Source of the DNA: DATEBA01 sp035288045
GTDB taxonomy: Bacteria > Actinomycetota > UBA4738 > HRBIN12
Assembly: GCA_035288045.1 (NCBI GenBank)
Contig: DATEBA010000020.1
Coordinates: 1-40,957 of the forward strand
Reading direction: 5' to 3'
DNA length: 40,957 bases
This document shows positions 31,658 through 38,918 of this stretch, piece by piece (the first letter of the stretch is position 1; each line of letters begins with the position of its first letter). Below the pieces are notes generated by a model. The model searched no databases. It saw nothing but the letters and a program-made list of their open reading frames with translations, and had not been told where the DNA came from. The position numbers and the translations under genes were made by a program.

Positions 31658-32812
31658 ATGACGAGCACGAGGGCAGGACGCTACGAACCGCAACCGCAAG
31701 GACACAGGGCCTTCATCCCCGCCCCGTTCCCTCCACGGGACCTCGCCCTGAACTCCCGGCTCCAGGCCCTGCTCTCCGCGGCCGATCTGGCCCTCGGCCG
31801 TCTCGACGGGGCAACGGCGCTCGTTCCAGACCCCGATCTGTTCGTCTTCATGTACGTCCGTCGCGAAGCGGTCCTCTCGAGCCAGATCGAGGGAACGCAG
31901 GCTTCCCTGATGGATGTGCTCGAGTTCGAGGCGGAGATGGAGCGGGCCGAGCGCCGCGTGGACGTCGTCGAGGTCAGCCACTACGTGGCGGCGATGAACC
32001 ACGGCCTCGCCCGGCTCGCCAACCTGCCGCTGTCCCGCCGCCTGATCTGCGAGGTCCACGGCGTGCTGATGCGGGACGTCCGCGGCGGGGAGCCGAAGAG
32101 GACCCCGGGAGAGTTCCGGAGGTCGCAGAACTGGATCGGCGGGGCTTCACCCGCCACGGCACGGTTCGTTCCGCCCCCTTGGGAGGAGGTGGTACGGGCC
32201 TTCGCCGACCTCGAGCGGTTTCTTCACGACCTCAGACCCATGCCCGTTCTCATCAAAGCCGGTCTGGCACACGCACAGTTCCAGACGATCCACCCCTTCC
32301 TCGACGGCAACGGGCGGATCGGAAGGCTCCTCATCACGTTCTGGCTCGTGGAGCAGGGCGTAATCGCCCGGCCGATCCTCCATCCCTCGCTGTTCTTCAA
32401 GGAGAACCGCGAGGAGTACATCGACCGGTTGCAGGCGATCCGGGATGAGGGGGCCTGGGAGGACTGGCTTGCCTTCTTCGTGGACGGAATCGGACAAGTC
32501 GCGACCGAGGCCACCACCCGAGCTCTGGAGATCGTAGGGCTGCGCGAACAACACCAGGGCCTGATCTCCTCGCGCCTCGGCAAACGGTCTCCCAACGCGC
32601 TCGCCCTCCTCGATCACCTCTTCCGTCAGCCCATCCTCGGTGCCAAGGGGATCGAAGAGGCGCTCGGCGTCTCGCAGCCGACGGCCTCCGCGCTGGTGCA
32701 AGACCTCGAGTCGATCGGCCTGCTGCGCGAGTTCACCGGCAGGCAGCGGAACCGGTTGTTCTCGTACGACCGGTACCTGGATCTGTTCCCCGGCGCTGCC
32801 TCGCGCGCCTAA
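31658..32812 (+). CDS. Fic-domain AMPylase, class II, with C-terminal winged helix
   Basis: A 384-residue Fic protein. The N-terminal inhibitory helix carries the (S/T)xxxE(G/N) motif at 74-79 (SSQIEG), whose glutamate blocks ATP until relieved. The catalytic motif HPFLDGNGRIGR is at 212-223, with H212 as base. EFRRSQNWIGG (152-162) is the target-docking flap region. Residues about 305-375 form a winged helix (KGIEEALGVSQPTASALVQD and LREFTGRQRNRLFSYDRYLD). The enzyme would transfer AMP from ATP to a Ser/Thr/Tyr of a protein. GAAGGG lies 11 bases before the ATG. No antitoxin gene is adjacent, as inhibition is built in. Confidence 0.93.
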   Translation: MTSTRAGRYEPQPQGHRAFIPAPFPPRDLALNSRLQALLSAADLALGRLDGATALVPDPDLFVFMYVRREAVLSSQIEGTQASLMDVLEFEAEMERAERRVDVVEVSHYVAAMNHGLARLANLPLSRRLICEVHGVLMRDVRGGEPKRTPGEFRRSQNWIGGASPATARFVPPPWEEVVRAFADLERFLHDLRPMPVLIKAGLAHAQFQTIHPFLDGNGRIGRLLITFWLVEQGVIARPILHPSLFFKENREEYIDRLQAIRDEGAWEDWLAFFVDGIGQVATEATTRALEIVGLREQHQGLISSRLGKRSPNALALLDHLFRQPILGAKGIEEALGVSQPTASALVQDLESIGLLREFTGRQRNRLFSYDRYLDLFPGAASRA

Positions 32813-32829
32813 CACCGTCGCGCGCCTAG

Positions 32830-34401
32830 CTACTCGAGGTAGCCGAGGCCGCGAAGGTGCTCCTCCATCTCATCGGCCTCGGTGTCGGTAACGGTCGGCT
32901 CCTCGGAAGCAGCCGCGACGGCCGCCGTCTCTCCGGCCTTTACGCTCGCCTGTGTTCCGACGATCTCGTGGAGCACCCGCCCCGTGTGCTTGACGGAGGC
33001 GGGCGCGTCCAGCGCCGCCAGGATCGTCGGCGCCAGGTCGACCAGGAGCGGCGGCTCGGCGAACGGCTGCACGGACGGTCCCGTCGCCACGATCACCCCC
33101 TCGGGCCGGTGGTCGCCGCTCACCCAATCCGCGTCCTCGATCGCCGACTTCGCGTGCGTAAGCGAGTACCCCTCGGCCGGCTCCATCAGGATGTCCGGGG
33201 CGGTCTCCGCGTGCTTGCCCTTGAAGATCTCCTCCCGACGGTAGATCGCCTTCACGGGCTTGCGCCCCGTCTTCGGGTCGACGAACGAGGAGAGACGCTC
33301 CATGACCTCGTCGCGCACGCGTTCGTAGTTCCCAGGGTCCACGATGCCGTCGGGGTCGCGGCCGGCGAGGTTGATGGACACACCCTCTCCCGTCGAGCGA
33401 ATCGAGGTGTAGGCCTTCGTCTTCTGCCAGTTCACCGCCTGAGGTAGCGAGACCTTCCCGTGAAGCCCGAAGAGGTCGTAGACCTTGCGGGCGACCTTGC
33501 GGACCGGGCCCCATTGCATCGGTCCGAAGATGACGTTCGAGGCGGAGAACTCGAGGTAGCCGAGCCTCCGGAGGAGGTGGTCCATGTGGATCGCGCGGTC
33601 GCACGACTGAAAGCCGTGATCGGACATGAAGATCACGATGTCGTCGCGCCTCGTGCGGGAGACGAACGAGCCGATCGCGTCGTCGAGCTGCTTGTAGACG
33701 TCGCGCACCTTGCCGGCGAGCGGGGAGTTCACGTTCTTCGGGTAGTCGGGGTGGTCGGGCCCGACGTAGTTCGACAGCGCGTGCTGTGTGCGGTCCACGG
33801 AGACCCACACCGACATGAGGAAGTCCCAGTCGGCGTTGTCCATCAGCCACTCGGTCGCCCGGATGCGCCGCCCGGTGATATCGAGCGCCTCGGCCAGGTA
33901 CGGCTCCGGGCGATGACGGTAGGTCGTCCACGACATCCCGTTGATCTGCCATGGGACGCCTGCCGCGGTGAGCTCGTCGGCGAGCGACGCCGGGTGGGTG
34001 TACTGGCGGCCCTTCGGAAGGACGCCCCCGGCGATCACCTTTCCGTCGATCTCGGGCGGCGGGAACATGAGTGGGACGTCCGCGTATACGCCCTTCTTGC
34101 CGGCCGCGGACAGGTCCTCGACGAAGGTCCGCGACCGGATCGACTTGTAGGTGACCGGGTACTGCTTGTGGGTGCCGGGGACGTTCTCGAGGATGTCGTA
34201 GACGCCGTGGTCCGCAGGGTCGACGCCGGTGAGGAACGACGGCCAGGCCGACCAGGAGTGCGTGGGTATCGTCGAGCGCAGGACCGCTCGCTGGCCCCTG
34301 TCTATCAGAGCCTGGAGATTGGGCAGGTCACCCCGCTCCAGCAGCGGGTCCAGGATGCGCCAGTCGGCGCCATCCCATCCGGTCAAGAGCACTCGCGGCA
34401 T
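32830..34401 (-). CDS. Alkaline-phosphatase-superfamily phosphodiesterase/nucleotide pyrophosphatase
   Basis: A 523-residue member of the type I phosphodiesterase/nucleotide pyrophosphatase family. The two-metal site can be read off: D in LLTGWDGADW, the nucleophile region STIPTHSWSAWPSFLTG, D and H in VSVDRTQHALS, DH in VIFMSDHGFQS, and H in VSGDHRPEGVIVA. There is no signal peptide, so it acts in the cytosol. The C-terminal EEHLRGLGYLE tail is common in this family. Likely substrates are phosphodiesters such as nucleotide sugars or phosphoglycerol/phosphonate compounds. TAGACT at 34435-34440 on the minus strand is a possible -10, and GAGG precedes the ATG. Confidence 0.88.
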   Translation of the reverse strand: MPRVLLTGWDGADWRILDPLLERGDLPNLQALIDRGQRAVLRSTIPTHSWSAWPSFLTGVDPADHGVYDILENVPGTHKQYPVTYKSIRSRTFVEDLSAAGKKGVYADVPLMFPPPEIDGKVIAGGVLPKGRQYTHPASLADELTAAGVPWQINGMSWTTYRHRPEPYLAEALDITGRRIRATEWLMDNADWDFLMSVWVSVDRTQHALSNYVGPDHPDYPKNVNSPLAGKVRDVYKQLDDAIGSFVSRTRRDDIVIFMSDHGFQSCDRAIHMDHLLRRLGYLEFSASNVIFGPMQWGPVRKVARKVYDLFGLHGKVSLPQAVNWQKTKAYTSIRSTGEGVSINLAGRDPDGIVDPGNYERVRDEVMERLSSFVDPKTGRKPVKAIYRREEIFKGKHAETAPDILMEPAEGYSLTHAKSAIEDADWVSGDHRPEGVIVATGPSVQPFAEPPLLVDLAPTILAALDAPASVKHTGRVLHEIVGTQASVKAGETAAVAAASEEPTVTDTEADEMEEHLRGLGYLE

Positions 34402-34728
34402 ACGCGCACCTCAGGGGGGTTGCAGAACCGCCGTAGTCTAGCCGCAGCTCCACGGACGCGACCACGTGCACAACCGGATGATCGAGTCGGGTCGACATAC
34501 TCCCGTCGCGATCGAAGGCCGCGCGAAGGGCGTCCCGACATCCGGCTGCCGCGGGCTCTCCGCGAAGCGGTCGCGGGGGCCCGACGAGCCCGTGAGCGCG
34601 CAGCCGAGTCACAGAGCGCCGCACAAATGGAGCTCGCCTCGACGAGCCAGCGTTACGAGGATCCCGCCGCGGTCTTGATGGTGCGGATCGACCCCGTCCG
34701 GACAGACGGCTGATCGGGGACCGCCCCT
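34402..34728. other. Intergenic stretch of 327 bases with no supported gene
   Basis: Between the divergent-to-tandem phosphodiesterase and EamA genes (both leftward) I see only a TAGACT -10 candidate for the phosphodiesterase at 34435-34440. All six frames are open only in short pieces with arginine/proline-rich content. A weak family-like string (PFVRRSVTRLRAHGLVGPP) on the minus strand may be a gene relic, but I cannot identify it. Confidence 0.5.
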
Positions 34729-35571
34729 TCAGGACACCGCGATGAGCGCCACAGCGACCGCTGCCAGCGCAAGCCCCATCCCCTGCACCCGGCCGATCGT
34801 CTCCCGCAGCGCGAACCGTGCGAGGACCACCGTCGTAGCCGGGTACAGAGAGGCGATCACCGACACGAGCACGAGCGATCCACGCTGCAGCGCGACCAGG
34901 AACAGCGCCGTCGCGACCACGTCGACAACGCCCGCGGACAACGACAGGCCGAGCCCGCGTCGAGCGTTCGCATCCGTGCCGCCCCTCGAAGCGAGGATCG
35001 CCACTGCCAGGAGCAACGCCGCCGAGAGCTTGGCGGCGAACGCTGGCCAGATCCCCGCGCTCTCGGACGTCTGTGCGAAGGCCACACCCGTGAGTCCGAG
35101 CCCGACGCCGGCGAGGGCAGCCATCGGCACGACTCTCCATCCCTGGACCTCCTCCGACAGTCCGGTGGGCGAGGAGCCGATCATGCCCACCGCCGCGATC
35201 GCGAGCACCACGCCAAGAAGCGCGAGCCCCCCAGGTCGCTCGCCGAGAGCCAGGCCGGCCGCGACCGGCACGGCGGCGCCGACGACGGCGGTCGTCGGCG
35301 CCGCCACGTTCATAGGACCGGTCGCGAGCGCACGGTAGAGGAGCGTGATGCCCAATGCGCCGCCCACGCCTGCGCCGGCGCCCCAGCCGATATCCGCCGC
35401 CGTGAGCCGGTCGGTCTCCAGGAAGGGCAACACGGGGAGCAGCACCGCGACGCCCACCGCCTGAGCCACGGCCCCGGCCCGCATCGCGCGCCAAGAGGCT
35501 GCCGAGAGACCACCGAGGAAATCGGCGGCTCCCCAGAGCGCTGCGGTGACCCCGGCGAGCAGGAGCGGCAT
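34729..35571 (-). CDS. EamA/DMT-superfamily transporter
   Basis: A 280-residue membrane protein with ten hydrophobic helices in two EamA repeats. The first has ALWGAADFLGGLSAASWRAM and YRALATGPMNVAAPTTAVVG with the family's proline-containing helix. The second has ALAGVGLGLTGVAFAQTSES and LVALQRGSLVLVSVIASLYP, then ATTVVLARFALRETIGRVQG. DMT members export small metabolites or amino acids. ATG 35571 starts directly at helix 1 (MPLLLAGVTAALWGAADF). It is divergent from the PAC2 gene. Confidence 0.88.
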   Translation of the reverse strand: MPLLLAGVTAALWGAADFLGGLSAASWRAMRAGAVAQAVGVAVLLPVLPFLETDRLTAADIGWGAGAGVGGALGITLLYRALATGPMNVAAPTTAVVGAAVPVAAGLALGERPGGLALLGVVLAIAAVGMIGSSPTGLSEEVQGWRVVPMAALAGVGLGLTGVAFAQTSESAGIWPAFAAKLSAALLLAVAILASRGGTDANARRGLGLSLSAGVVDVVATALFLVALQRGSLVLVSVIASLYPATTVVLARFALRETIGRVQGMGLALAAVAVALIAVS

Positions 35572-35656
35572 GGCCGCTGGAGTCTCCCATGCGCGCGAGC
35601 TGCGCTGTCTCTGCCCGAGGACACGGACGTCGGATCGCGCAAAGGCTCGGGGCCGA

Positions 35657-35662
35657 TATCCT
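35657..35662 (+). promoter_or_regulatory. Candidate -10 (TATCCT) for a leaderless PAC2 transcript
   Basis: TATCCT ends six bases before ATG 35669 and no ribosome-binding site lies between them. Confidence 0.45.
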
Positions 35663-35668
35663 GCGCTC

Positions 35669-36529
35669 ATGGGGCTGTTAAGGCTCGAGGGGGACGTTGG
35701 GCCTCTCGTCGCGCCTGCGCTGGTCGCCGCCTTCGACGGCTGGATCGACGCGGCCGGGGCCTCGACGGCGGCGACCGGGCTGATAGCGTCGGGCGGCGAG
35801 ACCCTCGCGACCTTCGATTCCGACGCCATCTACGACTATCGCTCCCGCCGCCCGGTACTGGACATAGTCGACGGGACGCTCACCGAGCTCGCCTGGCCGG
35901 ACCTCACTATCACCCACAGGAGCATCGGGGGTCGCGACCTCCTTCTCCTGACCGGGCCGGAGCCCGACCTGCGCTGGCAGGAACTCGGCCGGGACCTCCT
36001 CGAGCTCGGGCTCCGCCTCGGAGTCGTCGAGTGGGTCTCACTCGGCTCGATCCCCGCGGCCGTGCCGCACACGCGCCCGGTACCGATCCTCGCGACGGCT
36101 TCCAAGCCTGGTCTCCTTCGCGCCGACGAGCAACAGGGCCCGCCAGGGCTCCTCCGAGTCCCGGCCGCGGCGCTCTCCACCGTGGAGCTCGAGGTGACAG
36201 GCGCCGGCGTCCCGACGGTCGGGTTCTACGCGCAGGTCCCGCACTACGTGGGGAGCCCGTTCCATGCTGCGACGATCGCCATCCTCGAGCACGCGGGCCG
36301 TCACCTGGGAGTCGAGTTCCCGCTCGGATCGCTTCCGGACGACGCCGCCGCGCAGCGGCAGCGCCTCGACGCGGCCATCGCACAGGACGAGGACCTTCGT
36401 GCCTACGTCGACCGCCTGGAGACCGCGATGGGTGAGGAAGGCATACCTTCGGGGGACGAGCTCGCCCAGGAGATAGAGCGTTACCTGCGCGGCCAAGGCG
36501 GCGACGGACCGAGTCGGATCGGCGACTGA
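35669..36529 (+). CDS. PAC2-family protein
   Basis: A 286-residue protein of the PAC2 (proteasome assembly chaperone 2-like) family. Hallmarks are VAPALVAAFDGWIDAAGAST at the N-terminus, DIVDGTLTELAWPDL, GRDLLLLTGPEPDLRWQELG, and the mid-protein GVPTVGFYAQVPHYVGSPFH. The C-terminal 60 residues form a helical tail (LPDDAAAQRQRLDAAIAQDE) as in actinobacterial members. Archaeal and eukaryotic relatives help build proteasomes. Bacterial ones have no proven role. No proteasome genes are in the window. ATG is preceded by a -10 at six bases. Confidence 0.88.
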   Translation: MGLLRLEGDVGPLVAPALVAAFDGWIDAAGASTAATGLIASGGETLATFDSDAIYDYRSRRPVLDIVDGTLTELAWPDLTITHRSIGGRDLLLLTGPEPDLRWQELGRDLLELGLRLGVVEWVSLGSIPAAVPHTRPVPILATASKPGLLRADEQQGPPGLLRVPAAALSTVELEVTGAGVPTVGFYAQVPHYVGSPFHAATIAILEHAGRHLGVEFPLGSLPDDAAAQRQRLDAAIAQDEDLRAYVDRLETAMGEEGIPSGDELAQEIERYLRGQGGDGPSRIGD

Positions 36530-36538
36530 ACGCCCTGC

Positions 36539-36572
36539 TAGACTGTTTGGAACGGGCGTCTGCCCGCGTTCC
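36539..36572 (+). promoter_or_regulatory. Promoter and leader hairpin before the double-CxxC small gene
   Basis: TAGACT (36539-36544) is a -10 candidate. From 36549, GGAACG-GGC pairs with GCC-CG-CGTTCC (to 36572), a nine-base-pair stem with a two-base bulge and a GTCT loop. The stem would form the first bases of a leader of about 100 bases. No T tract follows, so it is not an obvious terminator of the PAC2 gene, though that remains possible. Confidence 0.35.
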
Positions 36573-36653
36573 GCGTCGAGCGACCGACCGATGACGCTCC
36601 CGTCACCGCTCCCTCACTCCTCACGGAGAGAGCGTCTAGAAAGAGGTGCGTTC

Positions 36654-36812
36654 GTGGCGAATCCATCGGAAGCGGTGATCGCCTATGTCTGCCCCGTGTG
36701 CGGGATCGAGCTCTCGCGGTCCGACTTCGACACCCCCGCGGCGGACTACTACTGCCCGTACTGCAGCTCGCAGCAGACACCGCAGCAGGTTCCGGGAAAG
36801 GTAGGATGGTGA
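36654..36812 (+). CDS. Small zinc-ribbon protein, two CxxC knuckles
   Basis: A 52-residue protein with YVCPVCGIEL (first CxxC, residues 13-16) and YYCPYCSSQQ (second CxxC, residues 34-37), separated by 17 residues. This is the spacing of a zinc ribbon or rubredoxin-like knuckle pair. The GTG start follows AGAGG at a spacing of about six. It may be a DNA/RNA- or protein-binding zinc ribbon. I do not recognise a named family. It lies 31 bases before another tiny Cys-rich gene. Confidence 0.7.
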   Translation: MANPSEAVIAYVCPVCGIELSRSDFDTPAADYYCPYCSSQQTPQQVPGKVGW

Positions 36813-36843
36813 GCTCCCGCCGCCGCGCGCCGAGGCCGGGCGC

Positions 36844-37032
36844 ATGAGCGAGTACATCTACGGCACCGGAACGAAGAGAAGCAAGGTAGCTCGGTACCCG
36901 TCGCAGCGCAGGTGCTCGGAGCCGGCGTGCGCGACGATCCTCTCGATCTACAACGCGTCGTCCTACTGCTCGCTCCACGCCTCGCTCGTGCCGCGCACCC
37001 GAAACGCCCCGACCTGGAGGCGGGATCGATAA
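36844..37032 (+). CDS. Small Cys/His-rich protein with C-x4-C-x12-C-x2-H pattern
   Basis: A 62-residue basic protein. Its core RRCSEPACATILSIYNASSY is followed by CSLH, giving a C-x4-C-x12-C-x2-H zinc-finger-like pattern. From memory, a similar string (R.C..PGC.T.LS.YN....C..H) occurs in small actinobacterial proteins and at the N-terminus of some regulators. The N-terminus (MSEYIYGTGTKRSKVARYPS) is short and basic. No strong ribosome-binding site precedes the ATG. It lies upstream of the PadR-ino1 operon, separated by the AT-rich operator. Confidence 0.65.
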   Translation: MSEYIYGTGTKRSKVARYPSQRRCSEPACATILSIYNASSYCSLHASLVPRTRNAPTWRRDR

Positions 37033-37110
37033 CCCCGTCCCCCCGACCAGACCCGAGCTGCAGGTTCGTGGACTCCTCCGAGGCTGGTTGACGTTCCCCT
37101 CCGATCGTCG

Positions 37111-37146
37111 TATATATCGGTTCGATATATACTGCCGATATATCGG
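37111..37146. promoter_or_regulatory. AT-rich double palindrome operator of the PadR-ino1 operon
   Basis: TATATATCG (37111-37119) and CGATATATA (37123-37131) form a perfect 9-base inverted repeat around GTT. Four bases later CCGATATATCGG (37135-37146) is a perfect 12-base palindrome. The shared unit CGATATAT therefore occurs in at least three positions. This 36-base AT-rich island is striking in such GC-rich DNA. It ends 26 bases before the PadR start, the place expected for a PadR autoregulatory site. Confidence 0.75.
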
Positions 37147-37172
37147 CCCGGAATACGAAGGGACCCCAGCAG

Positions 37173-37766
37173 ATGCTCGAGCTCGCGATCCTGGGACTGC
37201 TGAAGGAGCGGTCCATGCACGGATACCAGCTCTCGAAGCGGCTCACCGAGACGCTTGGCGGACTCTGGCGGGTCTCTTACGGCTCCCTCTATCCTTCTCT
37301 CCGGCGCCTCGAGCGCGGCGGGTCGGTCGAGAAGGTATTCGACGAGCTCGAGGTCGGGCGCCGGAAGAACGTCTACCGCATCACCGAGAACGGCGAGAAG
37401 CTCTTCTTCGAGTTGCTCCAGGAGGCCGGCCACGAGTCCTCCTCCGAGGACAACCGGTTCCGTGTTCGCCTGGCCTTCTTCCGATACCTCGCGCCGGAGA
37501 CGCGCATCCGGTTGCTCGAGCGCCGGCGGGCGTTCCTGGAGGAGCGGCTCGCCGCCATCAAGACTTCGCTGCAGACCAACGGGGGCGGCTCGGCGGACAC
37601 CTACACGATGTCGCTGATGCTCCACGGTCGCGACGCGACCGAGCAGGACATCGATTGGCTAGACGGGCTGATCCAGGCCGAACGCGCCCAGACTACCCAC
37701 CCGAGGAAAAGAGCACCGAGGCGCCGCGGCGCGCGCGCGCTTCGCAGAAAGGAGCGCACGGCATGA
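37173..37766 (+). CDS. PadR-family transcriptional regulator of the inositol operon
   Basis: A 197-residue regulator. The PadR winged helix occupies residues 1-80: MLELAILGLLKERSMHGYQL, SYGSLYPSLRRLERGGSVEK and RRKNVYRITENGEKLFFELL. A helical C-terminal dimerisation region follows (VRLAFFRYLAPETRIRLLER). A very basic tail (RKRAPRRRGARALRRKERTA) is longer than in most PadR proteins. Its TGA overlaps the ATG of the inositol-phosphate synthase gene. It probably represses itself, ino1 and the MFS gene through the upstream palindromes. Mycobacterium has the same pair (Rv0047c-Rv0046c). Confidence 0.93.
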   Translation: MLELAILGLLKERSMHGYQLSKRLTETLGGLWRVSYGSLYPSLRRLERGGSVEKVFDELEVGRRKNVYRITENGEKLFFELLQEAGHESSSEDNRFRVRLAFFRYLAPETRIRLLERRRAFLEERLAAIKTSLQTNGGGSADTYTMSLMLHGRDATEQDIDWLDGLIQAERAQTTHPRKRAPRRRGARALRRKERTA

Positions 37767-38881
37767 GCAAGGTCAGGCTCGCGATCGTCGGCGTGGGGAA
37801 CTGCGCCTCTTCGCTTGTCCAGGGCCTCGAATACTACAAGGACGCTTCCGCCAAGGACAGTGTCCCCGGGCTTATGCACGTGAAGCTCGGGCCCTACCAC
37901 GTCTCCGACGTGGAGGTCGTGGCCGCGTTCGACGTCGACGCGAAGAAGGTCGGCGCGGACGTCGCCGAGGCCATACTCTCCGAGCCGAACAACACGGTCC
38001 GGTTCGCCGAGGTGCCTCCGACGGGAGTCACGGTCAAGCGCGGCCCCACGCTCGACGGCCTCGGCACCTACTACCACCAGGTGATCGACGAGGCGGACGG
38101 GGATCCGGTCAACGTGGCCCGCGCCCTCCGAGAGGCTGAGGCCGACGTCGTCGTCTGCTACCTGCCGGTCGGGAGCGAGAAGGCCGCGCGCCACTACGCT
38201 CAGGCTGCGATAGTGGCCCGCGCCGCCTTCGTGAACTGCCTGCCCGTGTTCATCGCGTCGGACCCGAGCTGGGCCAAGCGCTTCGCGGACGCCGGCGTCC
38301 CGATCGTCGGCGACGACATCAAGAGCCAGGTCGGCGCGACGATCGTCCACCGCGTGCTCGCCAAGCTCTTCGAGGACCGAGGCGTGAAGCTCAACCGGAC
38401 CTACCAGCTGAACTTCGGCGGCAACATGGATTTCATGAACATGCTCGAGCGCGAGCGCCTGGTCTCCAAGAAGGTCTCGAAGACCCAGTCGGTCCAGAGC
38501 CAGCTGCGCAAGAACCTCGAGAAGAAGGACATCCACATCGGGCCTTCGGATCACGTCCCGTGGCTCGAGGATCGCAAATGGGCGCAGATCCGGCTCGAGG
38601 GTCAGGCCTTCGGCGACGTGCCGCTCACGGTCGAGCTGAAGCTGGAGGTCTGGGACAGCCCGAACTCCGCCGGGGTTGCGATCGACGCGATCCGCAGCGC
38701 GAAGCTGGCGCTCGACCGCGGGATCGGTGGGCCGCTGATAGGGCCCAGCGCTTACCTCATGAAGTCGCCGCCGGGGCAGTTCACCGACGAGGCCGCCCGT
38801 GAGATGGTCGAGGAGTTCATCCTAGGGAACGGGCAGTCGAGGGACGCCGACTGGACCGCGTTCTTCGACGTCCGCACCTGA
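37763..38881 (+). CDS. ino1: Inositol-3-phosphate synthase, actinobacterial type
   Basis: This 372-residue cytosolic enzyme converts glucose 6-phosphate to 1D-myo-inositol 3-phosphate with bound NAD+. That is the first step towards phosphatidylinositol and mycothiol-type compounds. The Rossmann loop is VGVGNCASSLVQGLEYYK (residues 9-26). Family motifs follow: LPVGSEKAARHYAQAA, FVNCLPVFIASDP, GVPIVGDDIKSQVGATIVHR, TYQLNFGGNMDFMNML and KIHIGPSD-like KDIHIGPSDHVPWL. Catalytic lysines fall in KSQVGAT and the KTQSVQS region. An AAAGGAG lies before the ATG, and the start overlaps the padR stop. The MFS gene follows after 37 bases. Confidence 0.96.
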   Translation: MSKVRLAIVGVGNCASSLVQGLEYYKDASAKDSVPGLMHVKLGPYHVSDVEVVAAFDVDAKKVGADVAEAILSEPNNTVRFAEVPPTGVTVKRGPTLDGLGTYYHQVIDEADGDPVNVARALREAEADVVVCYLPVGSEKAARHYAQAAIVARAAFVNCLPVFIASDPSWAKRFADAGVPIVGDDIKSQVGATIVHRVLAKLFEDRGVKLNRTYQLNFGGNMDFMNMLERERLVSKKVSKTQSVQSQLRKNLEKKDIHIGPSDHVPWLEDRKWAQIRLEGQAFGDVPLTVELKLEVWDSPNSAGVAIDAIRSAKLALDRGIGGPLIGPSAYLMKSPPGQFTDEAAREMVEEFILGNGQSRDADWTAFFDVRT

Positions 38882-38906
38882 GAACGGCGTTCAGCGCCCG
38901 TTCGCC

Positions 38907-38912
38907 TACGAT
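38907..38912 (+). promoter_or_regulatory. Candidate -10 (TACGAT) for a leaderless MFS transcript
   Basis: TACGAT ends six bases before ATG 38919 and no ribosome-binding site is present. The MFS gene may therefore have its own leaderless promoter besides read-through from ino1. Confidence 0.45.
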
Positions 38913-38918
38913 CGCCCC

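Noticed and set aside
31432..31668. Minus-strand frame across the Fic operator
   Set aside because: It covers the palindromes and overlaps the better 95-codon frame. Its sequence has no protein-like pattern.
31658..32812. Fic gene as part of a defence island or toxin-antitoxin pair
   Set aside because: No antitoxin, nuclease or other defence gene is adjacent, and the inhibitory motif is inside the same protein.
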